A DNA stretch of 64,000 nucleotides from Patiria pectinifera (Eukaryota > Echinodermata > Asteroidea > Valvatida > Asterinidae): assembly GCA_029964075.1 (NCBI GenBank), contig CM057150.1, positions 5,985,126 through 6,049,125 on the forward strand. Direction: 5' to 3'. The notes under the pieces are model-generated. The model did no database searches, was not told the DNA's origin, and saw only the letters and a program-made list of their open reading frames with translations. Of the stretch, positions 22,801 to 29,561 are shown piece by piece. Both the position numbers and the translations under genes were made by a program. Every line of letters begins with the position of its first letter. The stretch's first letter is position 1.

Positions 22801-24012
22801 AAAAATATCTTGTCAGAGCTGGGGGAGGGGGTTGTTCGAACCCCGAATCGCCCTATCAGGGACATGTTTTCACTCATCCCCCCCCCCCCTCTGTTTCATG
22901 AGAGCTAGATCCGCCCCTGATTGGATCGAGGGCCGCGGCTCACGCGTTTCATGTAGAATGTTTGAAAGAGCACGTACCGTACATTAAGTACCAGTGTTGT
23001 AGTCGAGTCCTCCTCATCCGAGTCCGAGTCCTTGAGCAAAGGACTCGAGTCCGAGTCTGAGTCCTTGTCAATTTTTGATGTCCGAGTCCGAGTCCGAGTC
23101 CGAGTCCGAGTCCTTGAAAAAAGGACTCGAGTCCGAGTCCGAGTCCTTATGTATCAAATTCAAGTCGCGGTTCACCAATACTATATTAACGTTTTCAAAA
23201 TGTCACTATCAAATGTCAGGTGATAGAGAAGGGGTAATGGTTTTGGCTGTATGCACTATGCAATGCATTCATTATGTTTATAATGTACATTAAAAAAACT
23301 TGCATTAACTTTTACCTTAGTATGCGTAGAAGCCTACAAATATTGACGCAGATACTACAGTAAAGTGACAATTACAATTAGCAGTGTTGTAGTCGAGTCC
23401 TCCTCATCCGAGTCCGAGTCCGAGTCCTTGAGCAAAGGACTCGAGTCCAAGTCCGAGTCCTTGAAAAAAGGACTCGAGTCCGGACTCGAGTCCGAGTCCC
23501 GAGTCCGAGTCCTACAACACTGTTAAGTACTAAAGGCTGCCAAGTTTAGTGGGTAAAATATATTGCTCACGTTTCAAATTCATTATGGCTTTCAAGCAAA
23601 ACATGGGACCGGTGATCGTTTCATTTATGAGCACAGTAAACATTTTTACCACGCTATCCTAAGTTGTTTCGGCTTACTTTAGCGATTTTGCGTCCGTTGA
23701 GTATAGGCTACATAACCCTGTTGACAAAACGCAGAACACCCCATGGTTAAATTTCCCATGGTTGGACACGTAGGCCTACTTCAAGTATAGTCAAGGATCG
23801 AGGCTCGCCAAAGTTTTTGCACTTAAACTACGTCGTGTCTTAATTACTAAAACCATTCGCAGGAAATACTTCGTATTTCGATAGTTATATTTCGTGACTG
23901 GTCTCAGAACTACGTACCGAAGAAAAGAAGACCTACCTAGAGTTATGATAGCTCCTAAAATCCCAACGACACGCAGCACCGCGCATACTCCTCGCACATG
24001 CATCGACGCCAT
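1669..24012 (-). CDS. receptor tyrosine kinase, 3 Ig + FN3 + TM + kinase (whole gene, 16 exons)
   Basis: Cell-surface receptor with a cytoplasmic tyrosine kinase; the ligand is unknown. Sixteen exons, each bounded by AG and GT, join without a phase error into 837 codons including stop. Order: signal peptide (about 1-25), Ig1 (27-136), Ig2 (137-226), Ig3 (227-319), FN3 (320-418), glycosylated stalk (419-468), membrane helix (about 470-494), juxtamembrane and kinase (about 507-800), short tail. Kinase residues visible: glycine loop GTGSFG, VAIK with K565, alphaC Glu582, HRDLAARN (D673), DFG (691-693), DVWSF. The start is the ATG at 24012, in a strong context (GCCAAGATGG). The kinase resembles FGFR, RET and Cad96Ca-type receptors, but FGFRs lack the FN3 module, so I give no symbol. 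Most introns carry transposon fragments. What is seen: exons, motifs, phases. What is inferred: orphan receptor in an invertebrate-specific RTK class. Confidence 0.93.
2138..2488. repeat. foldback GGGTCAAAATGAC element, copy 1
   Basis: Intronic. Repeated GGGTCAAAATGACACTTTT units on one side and their complements elsewhere, ending CCGGACTTTTTAGAGTG. It matches copies at 5303, 6614, 7266, 13166, 15252 and 18378. Confidence 0.6.
2624..2720 (-). CDS. RTK exon 15: kinase C-lobe
   Basis: Encodes [20 protein letters not shown] and [10 protein letters not shown]. The donor GTATGT at 2623 gives the phase-2 junction that restores VYDMM with the next exon. Confidence 0.9.
3028..3139 (-). CDS. RTK exon 14: P+1 loop and alphaF
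   Basis: Encodes [19 protein letters not shown] and [17 protein letters not shown]. The APE motif reads ALE. Acceptor TCTCAG, donor GTAATA. Phase 0 in, phase 1 out. Confidence 0.94.
3500..3606 (-). repeat. SINE B head (tRNA-derived), fragment
   Basis: Minus-strand match to the heads at 45824 and 53318, with the B-box-like GGTTCGAATCC complement. No tail is seen. A related repeat runs out to about 3341. Confidence 0.55.
3840..4117 (+). mobile_element. SINE A, copy 1
   Basis: tRNA-like head (GTAGCGGTACTTTCC, GGGTTCGAATC) followed by the body ATATGTGGATTGGGTTTTCA and a (TAAA)n tail. Same family as copies at 9858, 34165 and 47125. In the intron between RTK exons 13 and 14. Confidence 0.75.
4324..4446 (-). 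CDS. RTK exon 13: catalytic loop and DFG
   Basis: Encodes [13 protein letters not shown] and [10 protein letters not shown], so all catalytic residues are present. The activation loop has one Tyr (GGIYQRKTQ), where FGFRs have two. Phase 0 both sides. Confidence 0.96.
4518..5130. repeat. 19-bp motif repeated five times direct, once inverted
   Basis: TTTTCACGAAGAGACAATT occurs at 4518, 4697, 4774, 4823 and 4891, and as its complement at 5112-5130. The sequence between copies is largely unrelated. In the intron between RTK exons 12 and 13. Confidence 0.8.
5303..5566. repeat. foldback element, copy 2
   Basis: Same family as 2138: GGGTCAAAGTTGTCCCGG on the left, TTTTGACCCAG and CCTGGCAATTTTTAGAGTG on the right. 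Confidence 0.6.
5660..5847 (-). CDS. RTK exon 12: kinase hinge and alphaE
   Basis: Hinge [16 protein letters not shown], a short insert, then [17 protein letters not shown]. Acceptor CCTTTCAG, donor GTATGA. Phase 1 in, phase 0 out. The kinase insert is short, unlike PDGFR/VEGFR. Confidence 0.93.
5954..6064 (-). CDS. RTK exon 11: alphaC helix
   Basis: Encodes [19 protein letters not shown] and TLFGCCT, the RTK alphaC to beta5 region; Glu582 is the likely salt-bridge partner of Lys565. Acceptor TCTCAAG, donor GTAAAT. Confidence 0.93.
6614..6812. repeat. foldback element, copy 3
   Basis: GACCCGGGTCAGAAATCG at left, TTTTGACCCAGAAGAG and GATTCTGACCCAGG at right. Degenerate member of the family. 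Confidence 0.5.
6888..7074 (-). CDS. RTK exon 10: juxtamembrane and kinase N-lobe
   Basis: Contains [10 protein letters not shown], glycine loop [10 protein letters not shown] and the ATP-anchoring lysine in VAIKTLK. Acceptor TTTTCCCCCAG, donor GTAAGA. Phase 0 in, phase 1 out. Confidence 0.95.
7266..8156. repeat. foldback element, copy 4, interrupted
   Basis: Left part CCCGGTCAGATTTGACCC to 7472; right edge ATTAGAGTGTTGG. Split by the ACGCGTCG-rich element at 7475-8127. Confidence 0.55.
7475..8127. mobile_element. ACGCGTCG-rich inverted-repeat element
   Basis: Termini CACCCGATTTCAC and GTGAAATCGGGTG are perfect inverted repeats with CTGG on both outer sides. Both ends hold dense copies of GCGACGCGTCG and CGTCGTAA. 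The middle is AT-rich. No coding potential. Boundaries are good to a few bases. Confidence 0.7.
8736..8998 (-). CDS. RTK exon 9: stalk and transmembrane helix
   Basis: The stalk has three N-glycosylation sequons (NVT, NDT, NTT). A roughly 25-residue hydrophobic helix ([17 protein letters not shown] onward) follows, then a basic stop-transfer RIFKWHTNR. Acceptor GTATAG, donor GTAAGA. Phase 1 in, phase 0 out. Confidence 0.92.
9610..9740. repeat. short ACAAGTCA-type degenerate array
   Basis: Copies of CAAGTCATC, CACAAG and TTGACTTGCGATTT. A small member of the AAGTCA/TGACTT array family described for gene 2. Confidence 0.45.
9858..10144 (+). mobile_element. SINE A, copy 2
   Basis: Head GTAGCGGTACTTTCC, GGGTTCGAATCC, body ATATGTGGATTGGGTTTTCA, tail ATTATTAATAATAATAA. 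In the intron between RTK exons 8 and 9. Confidence 0.75.
10464..10850. mobile_element. MITE with 18-bp perfect inverted ends
   Basis: TAAATAAAGGCCACACTT at 10464-10481 and its exact complement at 10833-10850. No coding content in 387 bp. Confidence 0.7.
10926..11048 (-). CDS. RTK exon 8: second half of FN3 domain
   Basis: Encodes [19 protein letters not shown] and [11 protein letters not shown], the classic FN3 E to G strands with Leu-Lys-Pro-x-Thr-x-Tyr. Acceptor ACACAG, donor GTAAGT. Phase 1 in and out. Confidence 0.93.
11523..11916. mobile_element. piggyBac-like MITE
   Basis: Flanked by TTAA on both sides (11519-11522, 11917-11920). Ends CCCTAAAAGGGCCGGG as perfect inverted repeats. TTAA target plus CCCT start is the piggyBac hallmark. 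No transposase. Confidence 0.8.
12455..12610. repeat. degenerate AGTCAATCAC patch
   Basis: GAGTCAATCACGAGTCAATCAC and related units, ending GACTTGTGATTT. Another small member of the AAGTCA/TGACTT array type. Confidence 0.45.
12858..13031 (-). CDS. RTK exon 7: first half of FN3 domain
   Basis: Begins [11 protein letters not shown], the usual FN3 entry, and contains [11 protein letters not shown] and VSYRQ. The acceptor CATCTAG at 13033-13032 gives the right phase; a second AG 8 nt further into the exon would break it. Phase 1 in and out. Confidence 0.88.
13166..13857. repeat. foldback element, copy 5, interrupted
   Basis: Left edge TGCACTCAAAAACG, right edge GGGACTTTTAAGAGTGCA. Split by the hAT-type insertion at 13296-13703. 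Confidence 0.65.
13296..13703. mobile_element. hAT-type MITE with 8-bp target duplication
   Basis: Termini CAGGCGCGGTTCTAG and CTAGAACCGCGCTTG are inverted repeats with one mismatch. Target duplication CAAATGAT at 13288-13295 and 13704-13711 is exact. Interior has long G and C runs. No transposase. Confidence 0.88.
13923..14016 (-). CDS. RTK exon 6: second half of Ig domain 3
   Basis: Encodes [15 protein letters not shown], the F/G strands closing Ig3. Acceptor TTTTCAAG, donor GTAAGT. Phase 0 in, phase 1 out. Confidence 0.9.
14213..14397 (-). CDS. RTK exon 5: first half of Ig domain 3
   Basis: Encodes [21 protein letters not shown], with the B-strand Cys, core Trp and an NLT sequon. Acceptor TTCTGCCCAG, donor GTAGGG. 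Phase 1 in, phase 0 out. Confidence 0.9.
14607..15160 (+). repeat. 20-bp minisatellite, about 28 units
   Basis: Unit CATTTACCACACACGACAGC with CAATTACC and ACAACAG variants. Open frames across it (HLPHTTA type) are by-products of the repeat. In the intron between RTK exons 4 and 5. Confidence 0.92.
15252..15590. repeat. foldback element, copy 6
   Basis: Starts CACTCTAAAAAAAA with ACCCGGTCGG; contains TCATTCTGACCCTG, CTTGACCCAGACAAGTGTCA and right-hand GTCCGGGTCACTCTGACC. Confidence 0.55.
16197..16466 (-). CDS. RTK exon 4: Ig domain 2 (I-set)
   Basis: A full I-set Ig domain in one exon: [13 protein letters not shown] and [15 protein letters not shown]-glycosylation sequon NVS. Both boundaries are phase 1. 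Donor GTAAGT. Confidence 0.92.
16467..17597. other. intron of RTK between exons 3 and 4, no other gene seen
   Basis: About 1.1 kb of unique-looking AT-rich sequence (excluding nothing but introns). I see no repeat edges or conserved frame in it. Confidence 0.4.
17598..17713 (-). CDS. RTK exon 3: second half of Ig domain 1
   Basis: Holds the F-strand motif DSGTWRCE, whose Cys should pair with that of exon 2. Acceptor TTGATAG, donor GTAAGA. Phase 2 in, phase 1 out. Confidence 0.88.
18378..18590. repeat. foldback element, copy 7
   Basis: AGACCCGGGTCAGATTCC at left, GATCCGGGAGTTTTAACAG at right, with TTTTCGAGTCAC and GTGACTCGAAGAA near the centre. Confidence 0.6.
18682..18898 (-). CDS. RTK exon 2: first half of Ig domain 1
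   Basis: Acceptor TTTCAG, donor GTATGC. Carries the B-strand cysteine (VTLTCQV) and the core Trp (VRWYLN). Phase 1 in, phase 2 out. It joins exon 1 across a 4.8-kb intron. Confidence 0.88.
19005..19250 (+). mobile_element. SINE B, copy
   Basis: CGCCATGGTCCAGTGGTTAC head, GGGTACCTGTG body, GCGCTATATAAG then (ATT)n tail. It lacks part of the region seen in the 45824 copy. In the first RTK intron. Confidence 0.72.
19325..19540 (-). repeat. SINE F, copy 1 (tRNA-like head)
   Basis: AAAAAAAATCCTCCAGAG block followed by an inverted tRNA-like head (GGATTCGAACC). Same layout at 35006 and 63425. Confidence 0.45.
19560..22380. other. first RTK intron, mostly unannotated
   Basis: Contains poly-C/poly-A runs (20250-20420) and AGGCGGCCTCC-type blocks (20600-20950) but no element edges I can support and no conserved frame. 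Confidence 0.35.
22385..22515. repeat. T-rich low-complexity tract
   Basis: Mostly TTATTATTATT and poly-T, followed by a G run. Probably the tail of an old element. Confidence 0.6.
23003..23152. repeat. GAGTCC hexamer array 1
   Basis: GTTGTAGTCGAGTCCTCCTC start, then (GAGTCC)n in both orientations around GGACTCGAGTCC. A near copy lies at 23383. Confidence 0.75.
23383..23523. repeat. GAGTCC hexamer array 2
   Basis: Same start (AGTGTTGTAGTCGAGTCC) as array 1, ending GAGTCCTACAACACTG, the complement of its start. So this copy is a full foldback element with terminal inverted repeats. Confidence 0.75.
23937..24012 (-). CDS. RTK exon 1: signal peptide
   Basis: Start codon in Kozak context GCCAAGATGG. 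Encodes [12 protein letters not shown] then a hydrophobic run [13 protein letters not shown], a typical signal peptide. The donor follows at 23936 (GTAGGT), phase 1. A TTG eight codons upstream is in frame but no upstream ATG is. Confidence 0.85.
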
Positions 24013-25573
24013 CTTGGCCACTGACTTGTTTTTCAAGGAAAGGCAGATTTATTGTGCACTTCCCGTATTTGTTAGTCGAGCTTTCAGTCTGAAGAAAGAA
24101 AAACAGAAGAAACAAAATGGCTACCGGCCTTCTGCACAGGAGGTACTGTTCCGCTTTCTCGCAGTGTAATGAGCGCCTTCCTGAAAGAGTCTCGCAGGGT
24201 TGAACGGAGGATGAGTCAGGTGGAACAAACACCAGACGGCTGTTGTCTGCATTCTCTGCACAGGCGGCTGTTTTTCTTTATAGGCCTACTTACCGTTGTG
24301 AGAGTTCAACTTGTGAACACATTTTGTGAAAGAGTCATTCGATTGACGTTTCACGGAAGTCGTCGCAATCGCAACATGACACTTTAATTCCGATTGTCTG
24401 ACGTGACGTTATGTCGTGTCCTAGTCGGACGTTATAGTGACATGTGCAATGGTCCTTCAAGAAGTCCACGATTTAATTCAACTGAAGCAAGTCCGGAAAC
24501 CAATAAGCAGAAGAAGTTCCCCTGCAATGTTAACGGCGGAGCTGCACCACTGTACATCCTTTGCTGAGACTCAATTCACTACTACACGCCCTCTGTGGCA
24601 AAATGCCAACTACTGAAGGACCTGAGGGGGAGTGCAATTATCGCCTTCCACCGCACAGGTGCGTTCCCTGTATTCTGCACAGACGATGAATTGGGCAGAA
24701 GTTGCATGTAGTCTTCGTCACAGCCCATAGACATACATGTCACGATTGGCAGTAGGCTTACTGGCTGGCTGGATGTTACAGTGGAGGGGCGCTCTATTTT
24801 ATTCGTCCCGAAAAAAAGGACAGGTTTTTTTTTTCACCAGACCTCCTTAAATCCCAAAAGTGGGGGTGGGGGTAGGGGGGGGGGGGCTGGGCACTATCTG
24901 TCAATGGGGGCGCGGTTCAAAACCGAATTCGCGGTCTTTTTCAGATAAAAGGTATCGCCATACGCTTCCAAGGGCGTTGAACTAAACAGCCAATCACGAA
25001 AAAAAAATCGCAAAAACAAATCCTAATTTTTAAATGTGAAAAAACCACTTAATGTTAAACCTAATCATGGTTTCGTGATTGCCTCAGATTTCCAAATTTT
25101 GAGTGAAGGGGGCAACTATCCGGGGGGACGATTTGTGTTTTATAGGGGAGGGCGGGTGCTCCCCCACCCCCACTAGCTACGCCCCTGTTTTTTTCTGAGC
25201 TGCCGCCAAAAAGATACTGAGAATTGTAATGTATCTTAATTTGGCTATAGAGTCAGTCATTCCTAGCGTACAAAAAATACCATTCAGCTCATAATTAATT
25301 CATTGTTTAAAACGGCAAAGTGCCTTTAATTTACCCGTTTTAATTTTCATTCACTAGTAAATGCAGGCTATTCCGCAACTGATGCAGTTCTACAAAAGAT
25401 TCTACAAAAAGGGTAGGCCTACCTCAATTAAAAAGGCCTACCTATAAAATATAGTATCAAAAACAAACTAAAAACATACAAAGTACTACCAAAAAGTATA
25501 GATTTTATATTGCAGGTATATGAGGTGAAGAGATGGGGTTTTAAGTAAGATTTGAGGCTTTGCATGGTGGAGA

Positions 25574-25803
25574 TACTAAATAATGAAAGGTTTGCGGAAA
25601 CACCATGTGCGAATAATTTCTCAACTAAGAGAATGGTTCTGAAAAGAACCAGAGGTATAAACTCAACGTTCCGGTCAGTATGCTCTGACCGTCTTCAGGA
25701 GAGTGCCTAAACTCTAAGAAAGTGAATACATTGTACTTAAGTATTCTCTTAGTTGAGAAATTATTCGCACATGGTGTTTCCGCAAACCTTTCATTATTTA
25801 GAT
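25574..25803. repeat. long hairpin, about 60-bp arms
   Basis: Left arm includes ATAATGAAAGGTTTGCGGAA and ends near TTGAGTTGAGAAA; right arm from about 25739 is its complement. Loop of about 105 bp. Intergenic. Confidence 0.7.
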
Positions 25804-26534
25804 GGGGTTTTCATTGCTTTAAGCTGCTCAGTGCGCATCCGTCATTTTGTGTCTGTAATAATGTATTGCATAATAATGAATGCTCCATGCATTGGAAATC
25901 TGACTCTGCACTCCTTTATCATAATAACTGCCAATCCGGTTCGTTAGTAAAAACGTCATACACGCGCGCCCACCATTGATAACTAGCGCACATTGGCTAC
26001 AAACGCTCCAGTTGCGTTAACATCCGGTTCCAATCGTGCAGAAAGTGCTGGAGGTGACGTCACACTAACGAATTGGATTAATAGGCAAAACAATAACAAT
26101 GTCCCAGCTTCATCGGGAACGGCATATAACTGACGCAAGATGCACTGATGATTTCAGCAACGTTTGACCTTACATGATCGAGTATTTTAGCTATCTGAGC
26201 GTCATTCAAAAATTGAAAACCTGAATCTGTATTCACATGGTAGACAAAGTGTCCTTACGGAATCATTGCCCCACAAGTAGCTCTCAAGACACGTAAGAAC
26301 ACTCGTCATTGCCCGGAAACGGACAAAAAAACTTGCTCAAAGTAAATACATGTATAGTACAAAACCCATGAATACATGGATGGTACAAAATACCCTGTGA
26401 AATTACTCCTGATTTGGTATCGTTCGGAAGGTTTCAAATTAGGGTGCCTGCGGGCACTTTTTTTTTTACGTGCGCAGGTGCGCTAGCAATGGAATCCAGT
26501 TACGAAACAAACAAATTGTGCGTATACATATGTA

Positions 26535-26956
26535 CAGGGTGAGTCAAAAATCTAGGGTATGAAAGCCCAATTCACAAGCTTTCTTTTAGTACAAGAATCA
26601 TTCAAATCACTCATGTACTTTTCAAGTTAAGGAATTATGAACACAGCCACCGTTTTAAGGTTCTGTCCACGGATCACAACAAAGGTGTGCGTTCTTTCAG
26701 CAAAACGAAAACAATTCTTACACATCCATATGTGAGTCGTTTTCGTTTTGCTGATTCGTGGACAGAACTTTATAACGGTGGTTGTGTTTAAAATCCCGTA
26801 ACTTGAGAAGTACATGAGTGATTTGAATGATTCTTGTACTAAAAGAAAGCTTATGAATTGAGCTTTCATACCCTAGATTTTAAAAGTGCTAAATGCAGAA
26901 CTTCACTAAAACAATGGTCCCGACATTTGGGTTTCGCTTTTTTTTTACTCACCCTG
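26535..26956. mobile_element. mariner-type MITE, copy 2
   Basis: TA, CAGGGTGAGTCAAAA ... TTTTTTACTCACCCTG, TA. The interior arms are inverted (AAGCTTTCTTTTAGTACAAG and its complement). Intergenic, upstream of gene 1. Confidence 0.82.
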
Positions 26957-27486
26957 TATTTTCCTGTTTTCTCAAATGTAGCCTTTGCGCCAAAACTTTA
27001 ACAAATTAGTTGATATGCACTTTAGGCCTGTTACAGATTTTGAGCAATTTTGTTGCTTCAAATGAAACAAGCTGCACAAAAACCAATGATCCTATGTATT
27101 TTTACTTAGCATATATCTCAATATCTACAACCTTTCAATTTTATTTCATGAGATACCTAATTGCATCGTATAGGTAAACCACAACTATCGGCTGCACATC
27201 TCTCTAGATCCAATCTATACAATCAACGTCTCAAATATACAAACACACACGAGAAGGCACTCCTACACACCGCAAGGCACTCATTCAAATTGGCTAGAAT
27301 TCCAGTACTAAAGTATTTTATAACTAAAAAATATAGCATTTCTTTCAACAAAGCTCGCCTCTAAAATAACGTTACTCTGACTTTGACCAAAAGTCCAACA
27401 AAAACAAATATACATCCACTGAGGAACCATAGATTCAGTATCCTAAAGCCTCTGCGACAATAACAAAAGACCACAGTATACAAATA

Positions 27487-27640
27487 TTGAATGCTTCCAG
27501 TGGTGTAGTAAAACTAGCCTCCCGAGGTGATCCATGGACATTCTATTTTCCCGAGGCGAAGCCGAGGGAAAGTAGAATGGTCCATGGATCACCGAGGGAG
27601 GCTAATTTTACTTCACCACGAGATAAAGCATTCAATATTT
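27487..27640. repeat. hairpin with CCATGGATCACC arms
   Basis: TGAATGCTT..AGCCTCCCGAGGTGATCCATGG on the left and CCATGGATCACCGAGGGAGG..AAGCATTCA on the right. A one-armed relative is at 56815-56895. Confidence 0.65.
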
Positions 27641-28197
27641 GTTTTATAACACTTCACCCACAGATTCTGCTTGGTTTTAATATCTTAAATTATTTAAATC
27701 TGAACACAGTTGAAATAAACTTCAATTTCAATACAAAATTGATGGAAAATGTATTTCTCTCTTCGAAACTACCCCTTCACGATATGTTTGAACTCAAGTC
27801 TGCGGCGCGCTCTCTTTGGAACAATACCCGCTACGCGCAACGCGCAAGGCGCACACCAGCATCCATTTGCACACAAATACCGCGCCGTGGAAATAGACCG
27901 CTTGCAGACGCGTTCGATAATTGACGCGCTAAGGTGAGCGACGCCATGTTATGGGACAAAATGTGCGTGAATTGATATACGCCTGTCCCACAACATGGCG
28001 TCGCGCGCCTTCGCGCGTCGATTATCGAACGCGTCTGCAAGCGGTCTATAGTACTTTGGTTGCTAATGGTATAGTACTTTGGTTGCTACGGGTATAGTAC
28101 TTTTGGCAGTGCACAGAAACATAGCAAAATTAGAAAGTAACATGTGACTCGCTCTCGGCCAATCAAGACACAGAATCTGTGGGTGAGGTGTTATAAT
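27641..28197. mobile_element. inverted-repeat element with internal 65-bp hairpin
   Basis: Outer ends ATAACACTTCACCCACAGAT and its near-complement at 28172-28197. Inside, 27895-28048 forms a second palindrome (CTTGCAGACGCGTTCGATAA arms). Intergenic. Confidence 0.65.
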
Positions 28198-28930
28198 TGC
28201 ATATATGATACCCCTATACCTGTTTTTCTTTTCAAAAGCTCAAATGGATGTACTGTATCACAGTGTGTGCTAAAATAATAGGCTTACAAAGACGCAATTT
28301 ATATTCCATATAAAATCACATCTAAATTGTGAAATTCGATTTTCAAATTTCAAACAGATAAAATGCAAGCTTAAACACTGATCTTAACAGGTTTCTTTAC
28401 GGTATCACCTTGTCCACCTTCAGCAAGAAATTCAAATTTGGACTTTTTGTGGTAATATACAGTCTGAGGTAATTGTTGGCATGATTTGAAGACTTCTGTT
28501 CAAGATTTGTTTAAATACCTATGGCGGGCCCAGTCTTGTTGAAACTGGATCACAGTCTAAACCATATCACTCAGTCAAGTTGCACTCAGTCAAAAACCTC
28601 TTATTTACAAAAAAAACCAAAAAAACAAAAACAGGTCTAGTCTGGTCCTCCGAGATCGCCTCTTGCACAAACAGGAATAATCTACGATCCTGGCAAAAAT
28701 GGTTAGGCCACGCACGGATCCTACACACAAGGATTAACGACTCCACCCAACTCCTGGTTAGACGTGTGATAACAGCCTGTACTGGTGGCAAATACCATGA
28801 ATACTTATCAACAAAGACCACTGCGCGCGGTGGCTTTCAGATTTGCAAGGCTCTTCGCCCGATCCGGCCTCGAAGTCTGTCAAGCCAGCGAATTATATTT
28901 CTGAATATTCATGAGTCTACGTTTTTGGTC
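28198..28930. other. intergenic, no gene seen
   Basis: A plus-strand frame of 122 codons lies at 28580-28948, but it has no family resemblance or gene context. I do not call it a gene. Confidence 0.35.
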
Positions 28931-28936
28931 TTTATT
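28931..28936 (-). terminator. candidate poly(A) signal of the STAND gene
   Basis: AATAAA on the minus strand about 440 nt past the gene 2 stop. It is the first canonical hexamer I noticed downstream, within AATAATAAAG. Position fits; no cleavage site can be proven from sequence. Confidence 0.35.
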
Positions 28937-29074
28937 ATTGAACTCTGATAAGTGATAACTACATAACCATGGTAATGTCGAGCAGATGTCGTGCAAAAAC
29001 CCAATGGCACATCTGGAAAATTCGCGATTACGCACCAACGGGTATTAATGCCCGTTATCACGCGTCTAACCAAT

Positions 29075-29390
29075 TAATACAGGATCATACAGGACCAGTC
29101 CAGTTCAAACTTGATCGGTCCAGGTCAAACTGTATCAAACTGGATCATTCAAATTCAAACTACATCATTCAAGTTCACTCCGGGTCATTCAGTTCCAAAC
29201 TGGGTCAGAAAAGTTCCAATTGGATCAATTCAGTTCAAACTGGATCAAACTACATCATCCAACCTCACTCTGGGTCATTTAAGTCCAAACTGGATCAATT
29301 AAATTCAAATTGGATCAGTCCAGGTCAAGCTGGATCAGCCCGGTTCAAGCTGGCCGGATCAATCCAGTTCAAACAGGATCAGATCAGCTC
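29075..29390. repeat. minisatellite, about 20-30 bp units
   Basis: Degenerate units of the type CAAACTGGATCATTCAAGTT. It starts in the 3' flank of gene 2 and touches its last codons; the stop TGA lies at its edge. Confidence 0.75.
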
Positions 29391-29561
29391 AGCATTTCTC
29401 ATCCTATTCAGCACGTCGTCTACTTCATTGTCCTCAGCTTCATTGTTCTCGGCTTCGGCTAGCCGCTGTTCCTCCTCAATCTGCTGCTTGATGCGCCTGT
29501 ACACAGGCCGCTCTAAGGTCTTCCTGGCTCGCTCTGTCTTAGGATGATGGTAGCCAAACAC
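29379..29561 (-). CDS. STAND gene exon 24: last TPR and C-terminus
   Basis: Starts VFGYHHPKTERARKTLERP, the typical family end, followed by an acidic coiled coil (EEEQRLAEAENNEAEDNEVD) and TGA. Acceptor GTCGTCAG. Confidence 0.94.
   Translation of the reverse strand: MFGYHHPKTERARKTLERPVYRRIKQQIEEEQRLAEAENNEAEDNEVDDVLNRMRNAELI

Noticed and set aside
23933..24232. 99-codon minus-strand frame overlapping the RTK start in another frame
   Set aside because: It could be a uORF, but it has no support and runs into the intron; the transcription start is unknown.
28580..28948. 122-codon plus-strand frame in the intergenic region
   Set aside because: No family resemblance, no splice or neighbour support; likely chance or old repeat.
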